Of a stretch of 64,000 nt of DNA, positions 33,187 through 42,954 are shown piece after piece. The stretch spans positions 58,501 to 122,500 of the forward strand of contig RPFO01000384.1 in the NCBI GenBank assembly GCA_009746045.1, read 5' to 3'. This DNA is from Mesostigma viride (lineage: Eukaryota > Streptophyta > Mesostigmatophyceae > Mesostigmatales > Mesostigmataceae). The number at the start of each line of letters is the position of its first letter. The first letter of the stretch is position 1. The notes under the pieces are model-generated. The model had not been told where the DNA came from, searched no databases, and saw nothing but the letters and a program-made list of their open reading frames with translations. A program made the translations under genes and the position numbers.

Positions 33187-33767
33187 GGGGACGGGACACA
33201 TCGGAATTTTTTGGCGCCAAAAAATTCGCGCCGGTACCCCCGGACCGTGAAATTGTGGTGCACAATGCGCCCACCTGGTGCGGAGGTGGCCATGGCGACG
33301 TGCGTTTCGTAAAAAATTGCCTAATCGGCCAGGCGACAAGCGAAAAATGTACGCCGGTGGTTTTAAACGATGTACTAGTATGATGTTTCATAGCCAGATA
33401 TGCACAATTTGAAAAGTCGGTGCCTTTCTTAATCCAGATTTGCACGGGGGTCTAATCCGAAAATCTGGCGGCATATATTAATTTAGAATGCGTGCCTGCG
33501 ACGGTACAATTTAAGATTTGTGGGTTATATTGATGCAGGAAGAAGCGTTTAGTAATGGAAACCGTGAAAACATCCTAAGCGGCTTCGATCTGCGGCCATT
33601 TCCCGTCATTTCTGAAATGACATCGTTCAGGCCTGCGCGATCCGCGGTCAAGCCATCCATGGCTGGCTGGCTGTCTCGCGCGCCTGGGTAGGAAATAAAG
33701 CCGGCCGTGGTACGTTCATTTGCCGCATGTCACCGCCCAGTCTGTTTGCGCTCTAAATGCTCCTGTC

Positions 33768-34178
33768 ATGAAGCTTTGGCGCCGATTCCGGGTGTTCTTG
33801 CTATTTTGTTCGCCACTTGTTGCAGTTGCGCTATCTGATTTTCCGCAGGTTTCAATGTTTTGCCTTATGCTGCGTATGGCATGCTTCTTAAAGCTAGCAA
33901 GAGTTGATTGGGCAGTTTTGCGGCTCTGCTACACTTTGTTTTATGGAGTTTTTCATATGGTTGACATTGTATATTGCGTAGTCAAGGACCCTAGCTGCCT
34001 GGGAGCGGCATCAACGTTGCAAGGAGCTGGCGAGCTCATAAACGCTTGTCTTGGCTCTTCAGCCTGCTGGAAAACAAGGTGTGAAGTTGTAGGGAAGGTG
34101 AGCATGTGTGATATAGTTATCTCCTTCCTATATTCTCCTTCCTATATATCTCCTTCCTATATGTTTTGCTTCCATTAA
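33768..34178 (+). CDS. Hypothetical ORF with signal-peptide-like start
   Basis: 137 residues from the ATG at 33768: MKLWRRFRVFLLFCSPLVAVALS is basic then strongly hydrophobic, like a secretion signal. The rest is Cys-rich and hydrophobic without a recognised family. It lies inside the TTAA element, upstream of the LINE. It could be chance coding in transposon DNA; no splice or homology support. Confidence 0.25.
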   Translation: MKLWRRFRVFLLFCSPLVAVALSDFPQVSMFCLMLRMACFLKLARVDWAVLRLCYTLFYGVFHMVDIVYCVVKDPSCLGAASTLQGAGELINACLGSSACWKTRCEVVGKVSMCDIVISFLYSPSYISPSYMFCFH

Positions 34179-34404
34179 ACATGGCTGGGGCTTCCTAGAT
34201 GATAAGGATCAGGTGCTTATTATGACAATATTAAAGGATGGCCCTTTTATCCTTTAGCATCATGACTGGCCCCGGATTTCGAAAGTTATCGCCGGCGGCC
34301 TGCCCAGCAGATATCGCTATTTTTCTGCACGTTATGGCGGCACCACGCACGTGAGCCGTGCGCCTGCGCCCCCTGCCATCGTCTAGGTGCTATTAAACGT
34401 AGCC

Positions 34405-35580
34405 ATGGAGGCCCCCGCATCGTCTTCAGTTCTTGCTGCCGAGTCTCTCGAGGACAAACTTGCTGCAAACAAAATCGCCACCGACATTGCCGCGGCCAAG
34501 AAAGCCGCTAACAAGCGCACCAAGACTTCGGCAGCGACTTCGGAAGCAACTCCGATAGCGGTTGAAACCTCCTTGCCGGACTCCATTTCTTCCTCATTCT
34601 ACATGCCAGTCGCACGTTTGAGCCTGGACGACATCGCTGCCTTCCTTGGCTTCAGCGACGCCGAGGTGCGACGCGTGCTGCAGCTCCGCTACGAACACAA
34701 CGCCCCGATTCGCCACCCTCGCACCGGCCAGGTTATGGACGCTCCTTCGGATACCATTGATGCTTTGGAGCCCAAGGATTGCCGTCTTGCATGTCTTATT
34801 TCGTGCTGCTCTGAACTTGTCGAGCTGCCGGCGACACCCATCGCCAGGCCAGCCCCCGCGACCGACACTACCGTGCCGCTGCAGGACCTCGCACAGTCTT
34901 TTACGACCGTGCAGGGCGACATTAAGGTCCTGAAGGAGACGATGCTGGAGCTGAAGAAAGCCATGGCAGCCCCTGCCAAAACTACCACGTTTGCCGATGT
35001 CACCGGCAAGCAATTGACCACCATTGTTCAACAGGCGGCCAAGTCTGCAGCTACCGCTGCGGTCACCCAGAATGCAGTGCAGCAACGCCAACGCAATATG
35101 GTAATCAAAGGCTTCCAGAAAGGCGCGGCAGCACAGGAGACAGCACACTCACTTGCCGAGGAGCTGCGCGGCCCAGCGTTTCTGGGGAAGCTGCAGCTCC
35201 AGAACCGTGTTGCCATTGAACGTGCCATTCGGCTGCCAGGCCCTCTGGGCCTGGTCGTCGTCACCATGGCCTCCATGCACGACAAACGCCTCGTGCTGGG
35301 AGCACGTCGTCTGCTCCAACGCGATGACTTCAGCCTCGACGAGGACTACACGACGGCTCAACTGAAGGCGAGGAGCGCGGTGTGGAACAGCACCATCGTC
35401 CAGGAGACCAAGAAGCAAGAGACCAAGGGTAAGCGCATTAAGTTGCGTCTGCTTCAGGATGGCTCCTTTGCAGCATTCTTTGATGGGCACAGGATTACAG
35501 GTGTTCCGATTAACACCCCCGGAGCGGAGTCTCGTCAGGCGTCTAGCCAGAAGGGTGCTGCCTCTGTTGGTAGACAGTAG
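34405..35580 (+). CDS. LINE ORF1 protein (RT-deleted LINE)
   Basis: 391 residues from the ATG at 34405 (the frame opens at 34387 with GTG). The N-terminus is Ala/Lys-rich; the middle has a helical region; QRNMVIKGFQKG followed by RAIRLPGPLGLVVVTM and DFSLDEDYTTAQLKARSAVW matches, distantly, the RRM and C-terminal parts of the ORF1-only retroposons. It lies 5' of an endonuclease-containing ORF2 as in two-ORF LINEs. Likely an RNA-binding protein of the retrotransposition particle. Confidence 0.7.
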   Translation: MEAPASSSVLAAESLEDKLAANKIATDIAAAKKAANKRTKTSAATSEATPIAVETSLPDSISSSFYMPVARLSLDDIAAFLGFSDAEVRRVLQLRYEHNAPIRHPRTGQVMDAPSDTIDALEPKDCRLACLISCCSELVELPATPIARPAPATDTTVPLQDLAQSFTTVQGDIKVLKETMLELKKAMAAPAKTTTFADVTGKQLTTIVQQAAKSAATAAVTQNAVQQRQRNMVIKGFQKGAAAQETAHSLAEELRGPAFLGKLQLQNRVAIERAIRLPGPLGLVVVTMASMHDKRLVLGARRLLQRDDFSLDEDYTTAQLKARSAVWNSTIVQETKKQETKGKRIKLRLLQDGSFAAFFDGHRITGVPINTPGAESRQASSQKGAASVGRQ

Positions 35581-35654
35581 GTAGACAACCTTCCTCGTCG
35601 GCTCGCGGCTAACAGGCTTCGGGGACAGCCTCTAAATAGTCCCGTTCCACTACC

Positions 35655-37738
35655 ATGCATCGACCTAACAGTCGACTGAGACACATGGTGGTGCCGGTAT
35701 CTCGGGCCAGAACGACAGCTCTCAGCAGCAAGATTAGCAACACCCAACGCATGCTAGATTTCCTACGCCTCTGCGTTGCGCAAGCATCCCCGAATACCCA
35801 GAGCAGGCGGCAGGCTCGCATCCTACGCTTGCAGGACAAAATAAATGCGATGAAAAGCACTATTTCTACCGCTTCCCTTCCCCCCTCCGTTTCACCCCCA
35901 CCTCCACCCCCGCCGCACCCACCCCCATCACCCATCGTCGTCCTCCCCTGGTGGGCCAGCAGGCATCCTTGGCCCTTGCCACTTTTAACACCCGCACATT
36001 GCTAGATGACGACCATAGCTGCCGGGTAGAGGAGCTAGTCGCATTCTGCATTGAGCATCGTGTGTCTATATTAGGCGTCCAGGAACACCGCCGCACGGTG
36101 CCACTTGGCATGGTGAGCACTGATCGCTTGGCGGGTGGCTGGCGGTTTTTCTTCGCTGGCAGCGGTACGTCTGGCCAAGGTGGTGTTGGTCTTTTGTGTT
36201 CGCCGCTGGCAGTTGCTAGCCTCAGCACGCTTAAGTTTCTAACGCCACGCCTTATGGTAGCACACTTCACCTCCGTCGAGGGGCGGTCTAAACACCACCT
36301 CACGGTGGGGGTGGGCTACGCACCCCATAGTGGTCTACCTGCGTTGGAACGCCAGAAGTTCTTCGAGGACTTGCATAGCCTTGAGGGGGCCACCCCGGCC
36401 CGCCACTTTTTGGTTATGCTGCTAGACGCCAATGCCACGCTCCCCGTGGGTACTGCTGGCAGTCGCTTTGCGCCTGCTGACACTGCTGCTAATGACAACA
36501 CTCCCCTGTTTTCTGCCTTTTTGCGGGATAGCGGGATGGTTGCTGTCAACTGCCACTTCCAACGTCCCTCCCAGGACTTGGTCACTTTTCGTGGCCCTAA
36601 CGGCCGTCAGGCCTGTCTGGACTACGTGGTGGTACGGCAGCCCAGGTGTACCTCGGTTCTGGACACCCGAGTGTTTGACACGCCCACGGTGTGCTCTGAC
36701 CACCGGTTGGTGCGCGCGACCCTTCGGCTCCGGTTCCACGTCCCCGCGCGCCGCGCCCCAGTGGTCCGCCCTGACTGGTCTGCTCTACGTCCGGTCAAGG
36801 GAGATCCTGAGGACTGGACGGACGCCGAGCACGAGCGGAACTGGTGCCGACGGAAGTACCTGTCGGCACTGGACGCCCGGGCGGACGTCGACGAGCTGGA
36901 CAAGGGTGCCCCCAACGCAGCCATTTTTGCGGGCTTTGCGGCCCGTGCCCCGTTGCTGGCGGCCCGGCACCTGCCGGTCATGCCCCGCCGCCGCCCCGGC
37001 CCGCTCTACCGCCAGGACCCCAAGGTCTTGGCCGCCCGGCACCGCCTCAAGCGTAACCGGGCAAGCTGTTGGGGAGTTGGCTTCCGGACACTGCCGACGA
37101 TGTGGACACCCGCATCGGCCTTTCCTGGGCCAAGCTCCGTTCGCTCAACACCTACCGACTGGCGCTCCAAGGGCCTGGACGAGCACCGCAAGCGCATGCT
37201 CTTCAAGGTCCTCGTCCTCACGGTGCTCACGTATGGCGCCGAGGCATGGACACTCACGGCAACACTGGCAGCCAAGCTAGACGGCACGGTAACCCGGATG
37301 CTCCGACAGGTCCTGAATGTCGGGTTTTCTCAGCGTAGGTCCTTAGAGTCTTTGTATCACGGTATGCCGCGTATTTCGGACGAGATTAGACAGCGTAGGA
37401 TAGCATTTGTAGGACATCTTGCTCGCACCAGCCAGGTCGACACCGCCCTTGGTCTGGCCGGTCCCCAGCGGCTCGGCCAACCGGGGCGGCACATTTTGAC
37501 CTGGCCTGGCCCCAAGAACATTCCTAAAAAGGTAGGGAAACATGCCATGACCTATACCCAGATGTTGCTGGACGACCTAGTGGTCCCAGCCCAGTTTGAG
37601 TACCGCATCCACTCTCTCTCCCGTCTTTGGACTGCCATGCAGGACAAGGAGCGGTGGAAGAAGATTGTCAAGGCACACACGCCCGACCCTGTGGGCAAGC
37701 CACCTCCCCCCAAGCGGAGGAGGCGTTTTGATGAGTAG
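35655..37738 (+). pseudogene. LINE ORF2 with endonuclease but reverse transcriptase deleted
   Basis: The N-terminal part (35655-about 35940) runs into a C-rich Pro tract where the frame shifts. The open frame then continues from about 35951 to 37738. It carries an exonuclease/endonuclease/phosphatase-type domain: ATFNTRTL near the start, GVQEHR, LLDANATL, and CSDHRLVRATL at the end. At about 37061 it jumps from ..HRLKRNR directly to sequence that lies past the RT in the copy at 44803-47112, so about 1.4 kb with all RT motifs is missing. A second small indel restores the frame at DWRSKGLDEHRKRMLF, and the normal C-terminus (PVGKPPPPKRRRRFDE) follows. Not autonomous. Confidence 0.85.
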
Positions 37739-37866
37739 TGTAGTTAGGCTTTTCTAGATAGAGTTAGGATAGTTCGATCACGCGGCTTCCTCCACCCCAT
37801 CCATCATGAAATATGTGCTACATGACCTCCCCACGGAGGCATGTTATAATTTAATTTAATTTTTTA
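37739..37866 (+). other. LINE 3' UTR with terminal hairpin (family II) and AT tail
   Basis: ACATGACCTCCCCACGGAGG-CATGT forms a near-perfect stem around CCAC (about 37820-37845), followed by a (TTTAA)n-type tail. The minus-strand twin is at 44803-44860. Confidence 0.75.
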
Positions 37867-38016
37867 ATCATGACTGGGTATTAGCTATGAGGTGATTCCC
37901 GCAAGTGGTCATGCCTGCTTGCGTAATGATTGAAGAGTCGGTGGATGTCTTCTTCAAGCTTCTAGCATTTGCTTTACGTGCTTCTGCCCAATTTGCAGGG
38001 GGCAAGCTTAGGAATG

Positions 38017-38326
38017 CCTAGCCTTATTTAGTAATGTTGTGCCCATGCAGGGAGTCACTCTCTGCTGAGAAGCCATGCCATAGCTCTTGTATAGCCATGA
38101 TGATCTTCCCCCTCACAGGCATGCTCCCACCTTACCCGGGCATAGCGTGATAGACCATGAGGGTGCGGGTGCCCTGGTGCACCTAGAGCAAGTGTTGTTT
38201 ACATTCCCACCCTTGCAGGAAGTAGCTTAGAATGTATTATAGGCTCATATGCCCCTTCTCAGGGCTATGTGCTACATATACTCCCAACGGAGTTATGTTC
38301 CTAATTAATTAATTAATTAATTAATT
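38017..38326 (+). mobile_element. 5'-truncated family I retroposon with 13-bp target duplication
   Basis: Contains only the last ~310 bp of the family I 3' UTR, with the CTCCCAACGGAG hairpin and a (TTAA)n tail. AAGCTTAGGAATG flanks it at 38004-38016 and 38327-38339. 5' truncation, a tail and a 13-bp duplication indicate target-primed reverse transcription. Confidence 0.85.
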
Positions 38327-38339
38327 AAGCTTAGGAATG

Positions 38340-39034
38340 TGCTTATGGTGTCCCTCATGCCACGGTGTACCAAGCATGCAGGGTGGCAGCTATAACATGA
38401 TGTACTAAGGGCAAACTAGCTCAGAATGACCTGGGATTTTGTGGCAAGCTTTTTAACATCATCAATGAATTAATTTGACTTGGTTTGGCCCAGTTGGTGG
38501 TGGGCTAGGGTGTAATAGGTCTGTTGTTTGTGCTCATAAGCGGGATTTTCTATCATTTTTTTTTTGCATGTTTACACCCATCAACATGAGTAAACGTGCT
38601 CAGAATGAGCTCTAACTTTGTGAGAGTGAAATTCCCACCCTAGGCCTAGTATAAATGTCATCACTGAAATTTTTGCATGTGTCTACTATTTGATTTATTT
38701 TTTTAGGACCAAAAAAATACGTGTTTTGGGCTAAACCCCATCAAATAGTCTAAACGTGCTTATTTTGTGGTCCTGAGTAGCCAGATTTATTTGCAAGGGT
38801 GGGGATTTTAGGAAAATATGTGGTTTGGTCACTTTTGGTTTGCCCAGTCTCCTAGGAAAAATCGGCCTAAAATAGCGTCTTTTTCTATTTTTAGCTCATA
38901 ACTGGGTCATGCTGGGGGGTAGTACCACCCCCAAGTGGCTGGAAAATTTTTTTTTTTCACATATTTATGGTTCCCAAGCATAACTGGATTTTTATCCCAT
39001 GCACAGGTCTGTTTTCCAGAAAAGTGCACTTTCA
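38340..39034. other. AT-rich interior of the TTAA element
   Basis: No ORF of note. Contains several homopolymer T runs and GGGTGGGG-type motifs; probably the original right-hand interior of the element. Confidence 0.4.
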
Positions 39035-39239
39035 ATGTGTCCCGTCCCCTTAATCCAGAACCGATTGCTTGATTGGGAGTTTTTGAATGGAAGAATGCCC
39101 GGCCAAGTCTGCCGGCATAAGAAAAATCGCAAGCTTCCCTGGCTGGCCATAATTCTTTTGTAAGTAAACAGATGTAGGCACCTTTTTTTCCCCAGCCGGC
39201 CCAGCCCCTTAGTTTTTCTTAGTAACTGACTTGCGTGTC

Positions 39240-39330
39240 ATGCGCATGGGCATGCCACGGAGTACTTTGCTAATCTCATTAGAAAATAATTTACACGAAA
39301 GTTACCTATATCGTCTGCATCCTGCCCCAA
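39240..39330 (+). repeat. Dispersed repeat shared with 9130-9220
   Basis: GGCATGCCACGGAGTACT and about 80 following bases recur, diverged, at 9132-9217. In each place a copy of the tiny hairpin insertion lies nearby, but on different sides, so the two are separate units. Confidence 0.55.
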
Positions 39331-39336
39331 CCATAT

Positions 39337-39444
39337 TCTGATCAGACACTCCGCAAAGGTGAAAACCTTTGCGTTCAGTGCCGGGCCGCGGAAAACGCGG
39401 AAAACGCGATCTGCAAATGAATCCGACCGGAATCGAACTGGGGA
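39337..39444 (+). mobile_element. Tiny hairpin insertion, copy 3, with a longer 3' part
   Basis: Begins TCTGATCAGACACTCCGCAA like the other copies, with the perfect stem CGCAAAGGT-GAAA-ACCTTTGCG, then continues for about 60 extra bases. CCAACCATAT occurs at 39327-39336 and again at 39445-39454, a 10-11 bp direct repeat that fits a target duplication. The 3' extension includes GGAATCGAACTGGGG, which resembles a reversed tRNA T-arm. Confidence 0.6.
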
Positions 39445-39662
39445 CCAACCATATTAACTGTTTCCGGCCCCACCGTCTAGGTCATCTAGTCGCTCCACAC
39501 GTAAGCCAGCCATAATTTCAATGCACAAGGATACACATTTCCATCACCATTCATCTTCATCATCCTGAACGACTCGAAAACGCGGAAAAGATAACGGCAG
39601 GCTCGAGCTACCATGGTCCGGATTCTCCCGATTTCTGGCCTGCGCTGGTTGTCTCTTTGATA

Positions 39663-41403
39663 TTAACTCGCGTTAGCACAATTATAACGCAATTTTTTGC
39701 GTTATAACACTTTATTTCAATTAAACACATCTAATGAAGCAAGCATGATATGGGGTATCTGAGGCCAGTTATGAATTCTCTGAGATATATAAAAAAATGT
39801 GGTATATGGTCTTGGCATGTAATTCTCAGCCTGGCTATGTGAAATTGTAACTTGAAGTCACATGGGTCTTGTAAACTAAGACCCCCTCATGTAGCCAAGA
39901 GGCTGCAAGGAACATGGGTCATGCAATGCAAAGCCCAATTTTTTTGGGTTATAGTCAACTCATGTGGAGTCTCCCACGTCAAGGTCAGACCCAAATAAGC
40001 AGTGTAGCTATTTTCCCCACACCTTCAAAGATATAACGCTACAACGCCATAGCACTCCAGGCATGCAGTGAGCTTCAAGCCTACCATCCCCAAAGTGCCT
40101 TCATAGGGGCAAAACCTTGATAGCGGTTTCTTAGGGGATGACATAGCAGCGGGGAAACGTAACGTGCCAATGCTAGATGACATCTGCACACTAATATGAC
40201 ACAAAGGCAGTATATATATGCAGTATGATATGTGCATGGACAAGCAAAAGGTTGGGGGGTGGTAGGCTTAGAGACGCAAGGAAGGCACACACGGGGAAGG
40301 CATTTTCTGTGTTAAAAAAACATGCACGGAAAGCACAAAAGCATTGGTGTAAACCAGAACGTGCACTGCCAGCTATTTCTTACCCCTATGGTGGTAAGCT
40401 ATTGGCAAAAGAAATGGTAACATTTGGTGGCAATCTGCGCACCGTGCATACCGAGAAGAATAATCAATATGGCGCAAACCTTGCACAGAAACGCCCCTTT
40501 ATGGTGGGAAATGGGCATAGAAACAAAAGCACTTCATGTAAAAAAGCTATTTCCCACGTGTAACTAGACAACAGTTGCTTGCCTGCACCAGACTGACAGC
40601 AGCTCTAAAACGTGTGACCTGAGCGTGCTTCTTCCCACAAAGGTGGCCAGAGAAGGAAGCGTTGCTGCAAGAACAAGACGAGAAACAGATGGATTAGACG
40701 TAACTGAGTATGTGACACGCTGTGGCACTAAGTTCCACGTCATAGACCCACAGTTGGCAAGCGATCTCCGCTCTGCCCCGTGCAGGCGCAACCCACCGGC
40801 GAACAGACCTGACGCCGTTCCCACATTGTTGATCCGAGCAGCACGATCCTTGCGATTTACCCCACACATTGACTTACGATATCATTTCAGCAAATATAAA
40901 TTAGAAGTCCGTTGATAATAGTGGAAGTAAAATGCCGGCAGATATCTACTTGGCCCTGGAGGTCGATACGAGCTCTTAGCGCCAGAACAAGGCCATGAAA
41001 GCCCTATACAGATCCCAAACCTGCGCATCTAACCAGCCATAACATATCAGGCCTCGAAATTATCGAAAATAAAGCCACGATGTCACTTTCGTAGGTCGCG
41101 GGCACGCGATAATTGCGTACTACGGTTGAAAATACGCACATGATCTGTCCGCCATCGCCGTCGTCGTCCTCATGAAGTACCCTAACTTTGGTGGTGTACA
41201 TCTTGTTAGTTCTTCTGGCATTCTTGTCCGATGCCCCTAGGTATTTTTTTACAGGATCTTAGGGTTGTAAACTTCTTTGGAAACTACTACTTTGACCCGG
41301 AAACTATTGGGAAATAGTTGTTTGAACCCCATGTTAACAACGCAATTTTTTGCGTTATAACCTCACAACGCAAAAAATTGCGTTATGAAATAACGCGAGT
41401 TAA
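39663..41403. mobile_element. Inverted-repeat element with AACGCAAAAAATTGCGTT palindromes
   Basis: Left end TTAACTCGCGTTA (39663-39675) and right end TAACGCGAGTTAA (41391-41403) are exact inverted copies. Just inside each is the palindrome AACGCAATTTTTTGCGTT (about 39687 left, about 41339 and 41369 right). If the outer TTAA is the target duplication, this is a second TTAA-type element. The flanks (GTTGTCTC left, GAGACAAC right) are also inverted copies, so an outer element is possible. Inside, 40225-40563 and 40625-40915 are open on the plus strand but not recognised. Confidence 0.6.
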
Positions 41404-42250
41404 GTGAGACAACTATTCCTGGACGCATGGCGATCCAATGTCGTGGACTTGATTAATTAATTAGACTCGTGCTTCCAATGTCGTGGAATTGCGATCCAAA
41501 CTACCCATCAACATTCTCTTCCGACCAGGAGATTTTTTCCAGGAAACTTAACAGGAGGAAAAAATGGTTTCGACTTAGGACTTCCGTTTTTTGCAAAACT
41601 TAGCCCTGACCGGGAGAAGACAAGTCTGCGGCCTGCGGGGGATGAGATTAAATAAGAGGTACCTTGAAATTAAATAAGAGGCGTGCATCTATGAATATAT
41701 AGTTTTGGAGGCGAGTTTCTGTTGGCGTGAAGTCGTAGTATAGTACGATTGATAGATTGGTAGTGCATTGGTGGTACTGCACGACGGTATTGGACGGAGT
41801 TCCCGGAATCCCGGTCTGGCAAGCGGATTTTGCATCTCACGGGTACATCTCACGGGTACACGACGCGGCACGAAAATGGCTCGCAGAAAAGCTAGGAACC
41901 TAGCTGGCGACTATTTGGCGCCGCGTCGGTCGTGACGTTGTTTACTCCGTTGGATCTGCATCTACGGCGTTCGTGGGTTGTTTCGAAACCCGGTCGATGA
42001 GATTTAACGGAGAAGTCGGGTATATAACTGATCCCTTTTTGACAACTTCGTGAAAATGTAAAAGTCGAAATGAATTAAATGGCTTGACATGTTGTCGACT
42101 TGTTGTCCAATAATTATTCTCGGGCCCCGCCTCGGGCTATAAGTTTGCAAAAAAAAAGTCTGTAAGTCCGGGCAAAGGTGAACAGGAGGAAAAAACTTAA
42201 TACGTCCAGGCGAATCAATAAATTAATTAATTAATAGACACTTGACTGCG
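41404..42250. other. No gene recognised
   Basis: Starts with GTGAGACAACTATTCCTGGA, a repeat word also at 9511 and, reversed, at about 25185. Two short (TTAA)n tails at about 41452 and 42220. Otherwise nothing identifiable. Confidence 0.4.
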
Positions 42251-42747
42251 TGGATGGATGGATGGGTGGGTGGGTGGGTGGGTGGGTGGGTGGGTGGGTG
42301 GGTGGGTGGGTGGGTGGGTGGGTGGGTGGGTGGGTGGGTGGGTGGGTGGGTGGGTGGGTGGGTGGGTGGGTGGGTGGGTGGGTGGGTGGGTGGGTGGGTG
42401 GGTGGGTGGGTGGGTGGGTGGGTGGGTGGGTGGGTGGGTGGGTGGGTGGGTGGGTGGGTGGGTGGGTGGGTGGGTGGGTGGGTGGGTGGGTGGGTGGGTG
42501 GGTGGGTGGGTGGGTGGGTGGGTGGGTGGGTGGGTGGGTGGGTGGGTGGGTGGGTGGGTGGGTGGGTGGGTGGGTGGGTGGGTGGGTGGGTGGGTGGGTG
42601 GGTGGGTGGGTGGGGGGGTGGGTGGGTGGGTGGGTGGGTGGGTGGGTGGGTGGGTGGGTGGGTGGGTGGGTGGGTGGGTGGGGGGTGGGTGGGTGGGTGG
42701 GTGGGTGGGTGGGTGGGTGGGTGGGTGGGTGGGTGGATGGATGGATT
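42251..42747 (+). repeat. GGGT tetranucleotide array with GGAT edges
   Basis: About 117 GGGT units between short GGAT runs at both edges, with two one-base variants near 42613 and 42681. Lies between a (TTAA)n tail with TTGACTGCG and a (TTAA)n tail with the family III hairpin. ORFs across it are artefacts. Confidence 0.97.
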
Positions 42748-42830
42748 CATTAATTAATTAATTAATTAATTAATTAATTAATTAATTAGACTCGTGCTCC
42801 CGTTGGGGAGTCACGGGCTGGATCATGACC
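42748..42830 (-). repeat. (TTAA)n tail and family III 3' hairpin
   Basis: Reverse complement reads CGTGACTCCCCAACGGGAGC-ACG then AGTC and (TTAA)n. Stem arms CGTG..TCCC and GGGA..CACG pair around CAAC. Confidence 0.7.
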
Positions 42831-42954
42831 GCAGCTGATCGCTCAAAAGGGTGCCCTCAACCAAAAGGAGTTGATCGAAAAGCGATGAAACAATTTCAAG
42901 CAAGAAGAACCTCTAAGTTGTAAATAGGTTGCAAGTATGCCAGAGAATTAAGCT

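Larger units (their letters stand above)
33187..39049. mobile_element. TTAA-flanked terminal-inverted-repeat element (piggyBac-like ends) with nested LINEs
   Basis: GGGGACGGGACACAT at 33187-33201 is repeated as its exact reverse complement at 39035-39049, and both ends are bordered by TTAA (33183-33186 and 39050-39053). A TTAA target duplication with short G-starting repeats is the hallmark of piggyBac-type DNA transposons. No transposase is seen. The inside holds a LINE (about 34280-37865) and a truncated retroposon (38017-38326), so the original element was much shorter. A sequence related to the left end occurs at about 54795-54930. Confidence 0.65.

Noticed and set aside
39410-39490. tRNA gene on the minus strand
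   Set aside because: A TTCGATTCC T-loop is present, but the T-stem pairs poorly and no good D-arm or acceptor stem forms. Part of the match crosses the presumed target duplication.
42251-42747. Telomeric repeat
   Set aside because: GGGT/GGAT do not match algal or plant telomere units, and unique genes lie on both sides.
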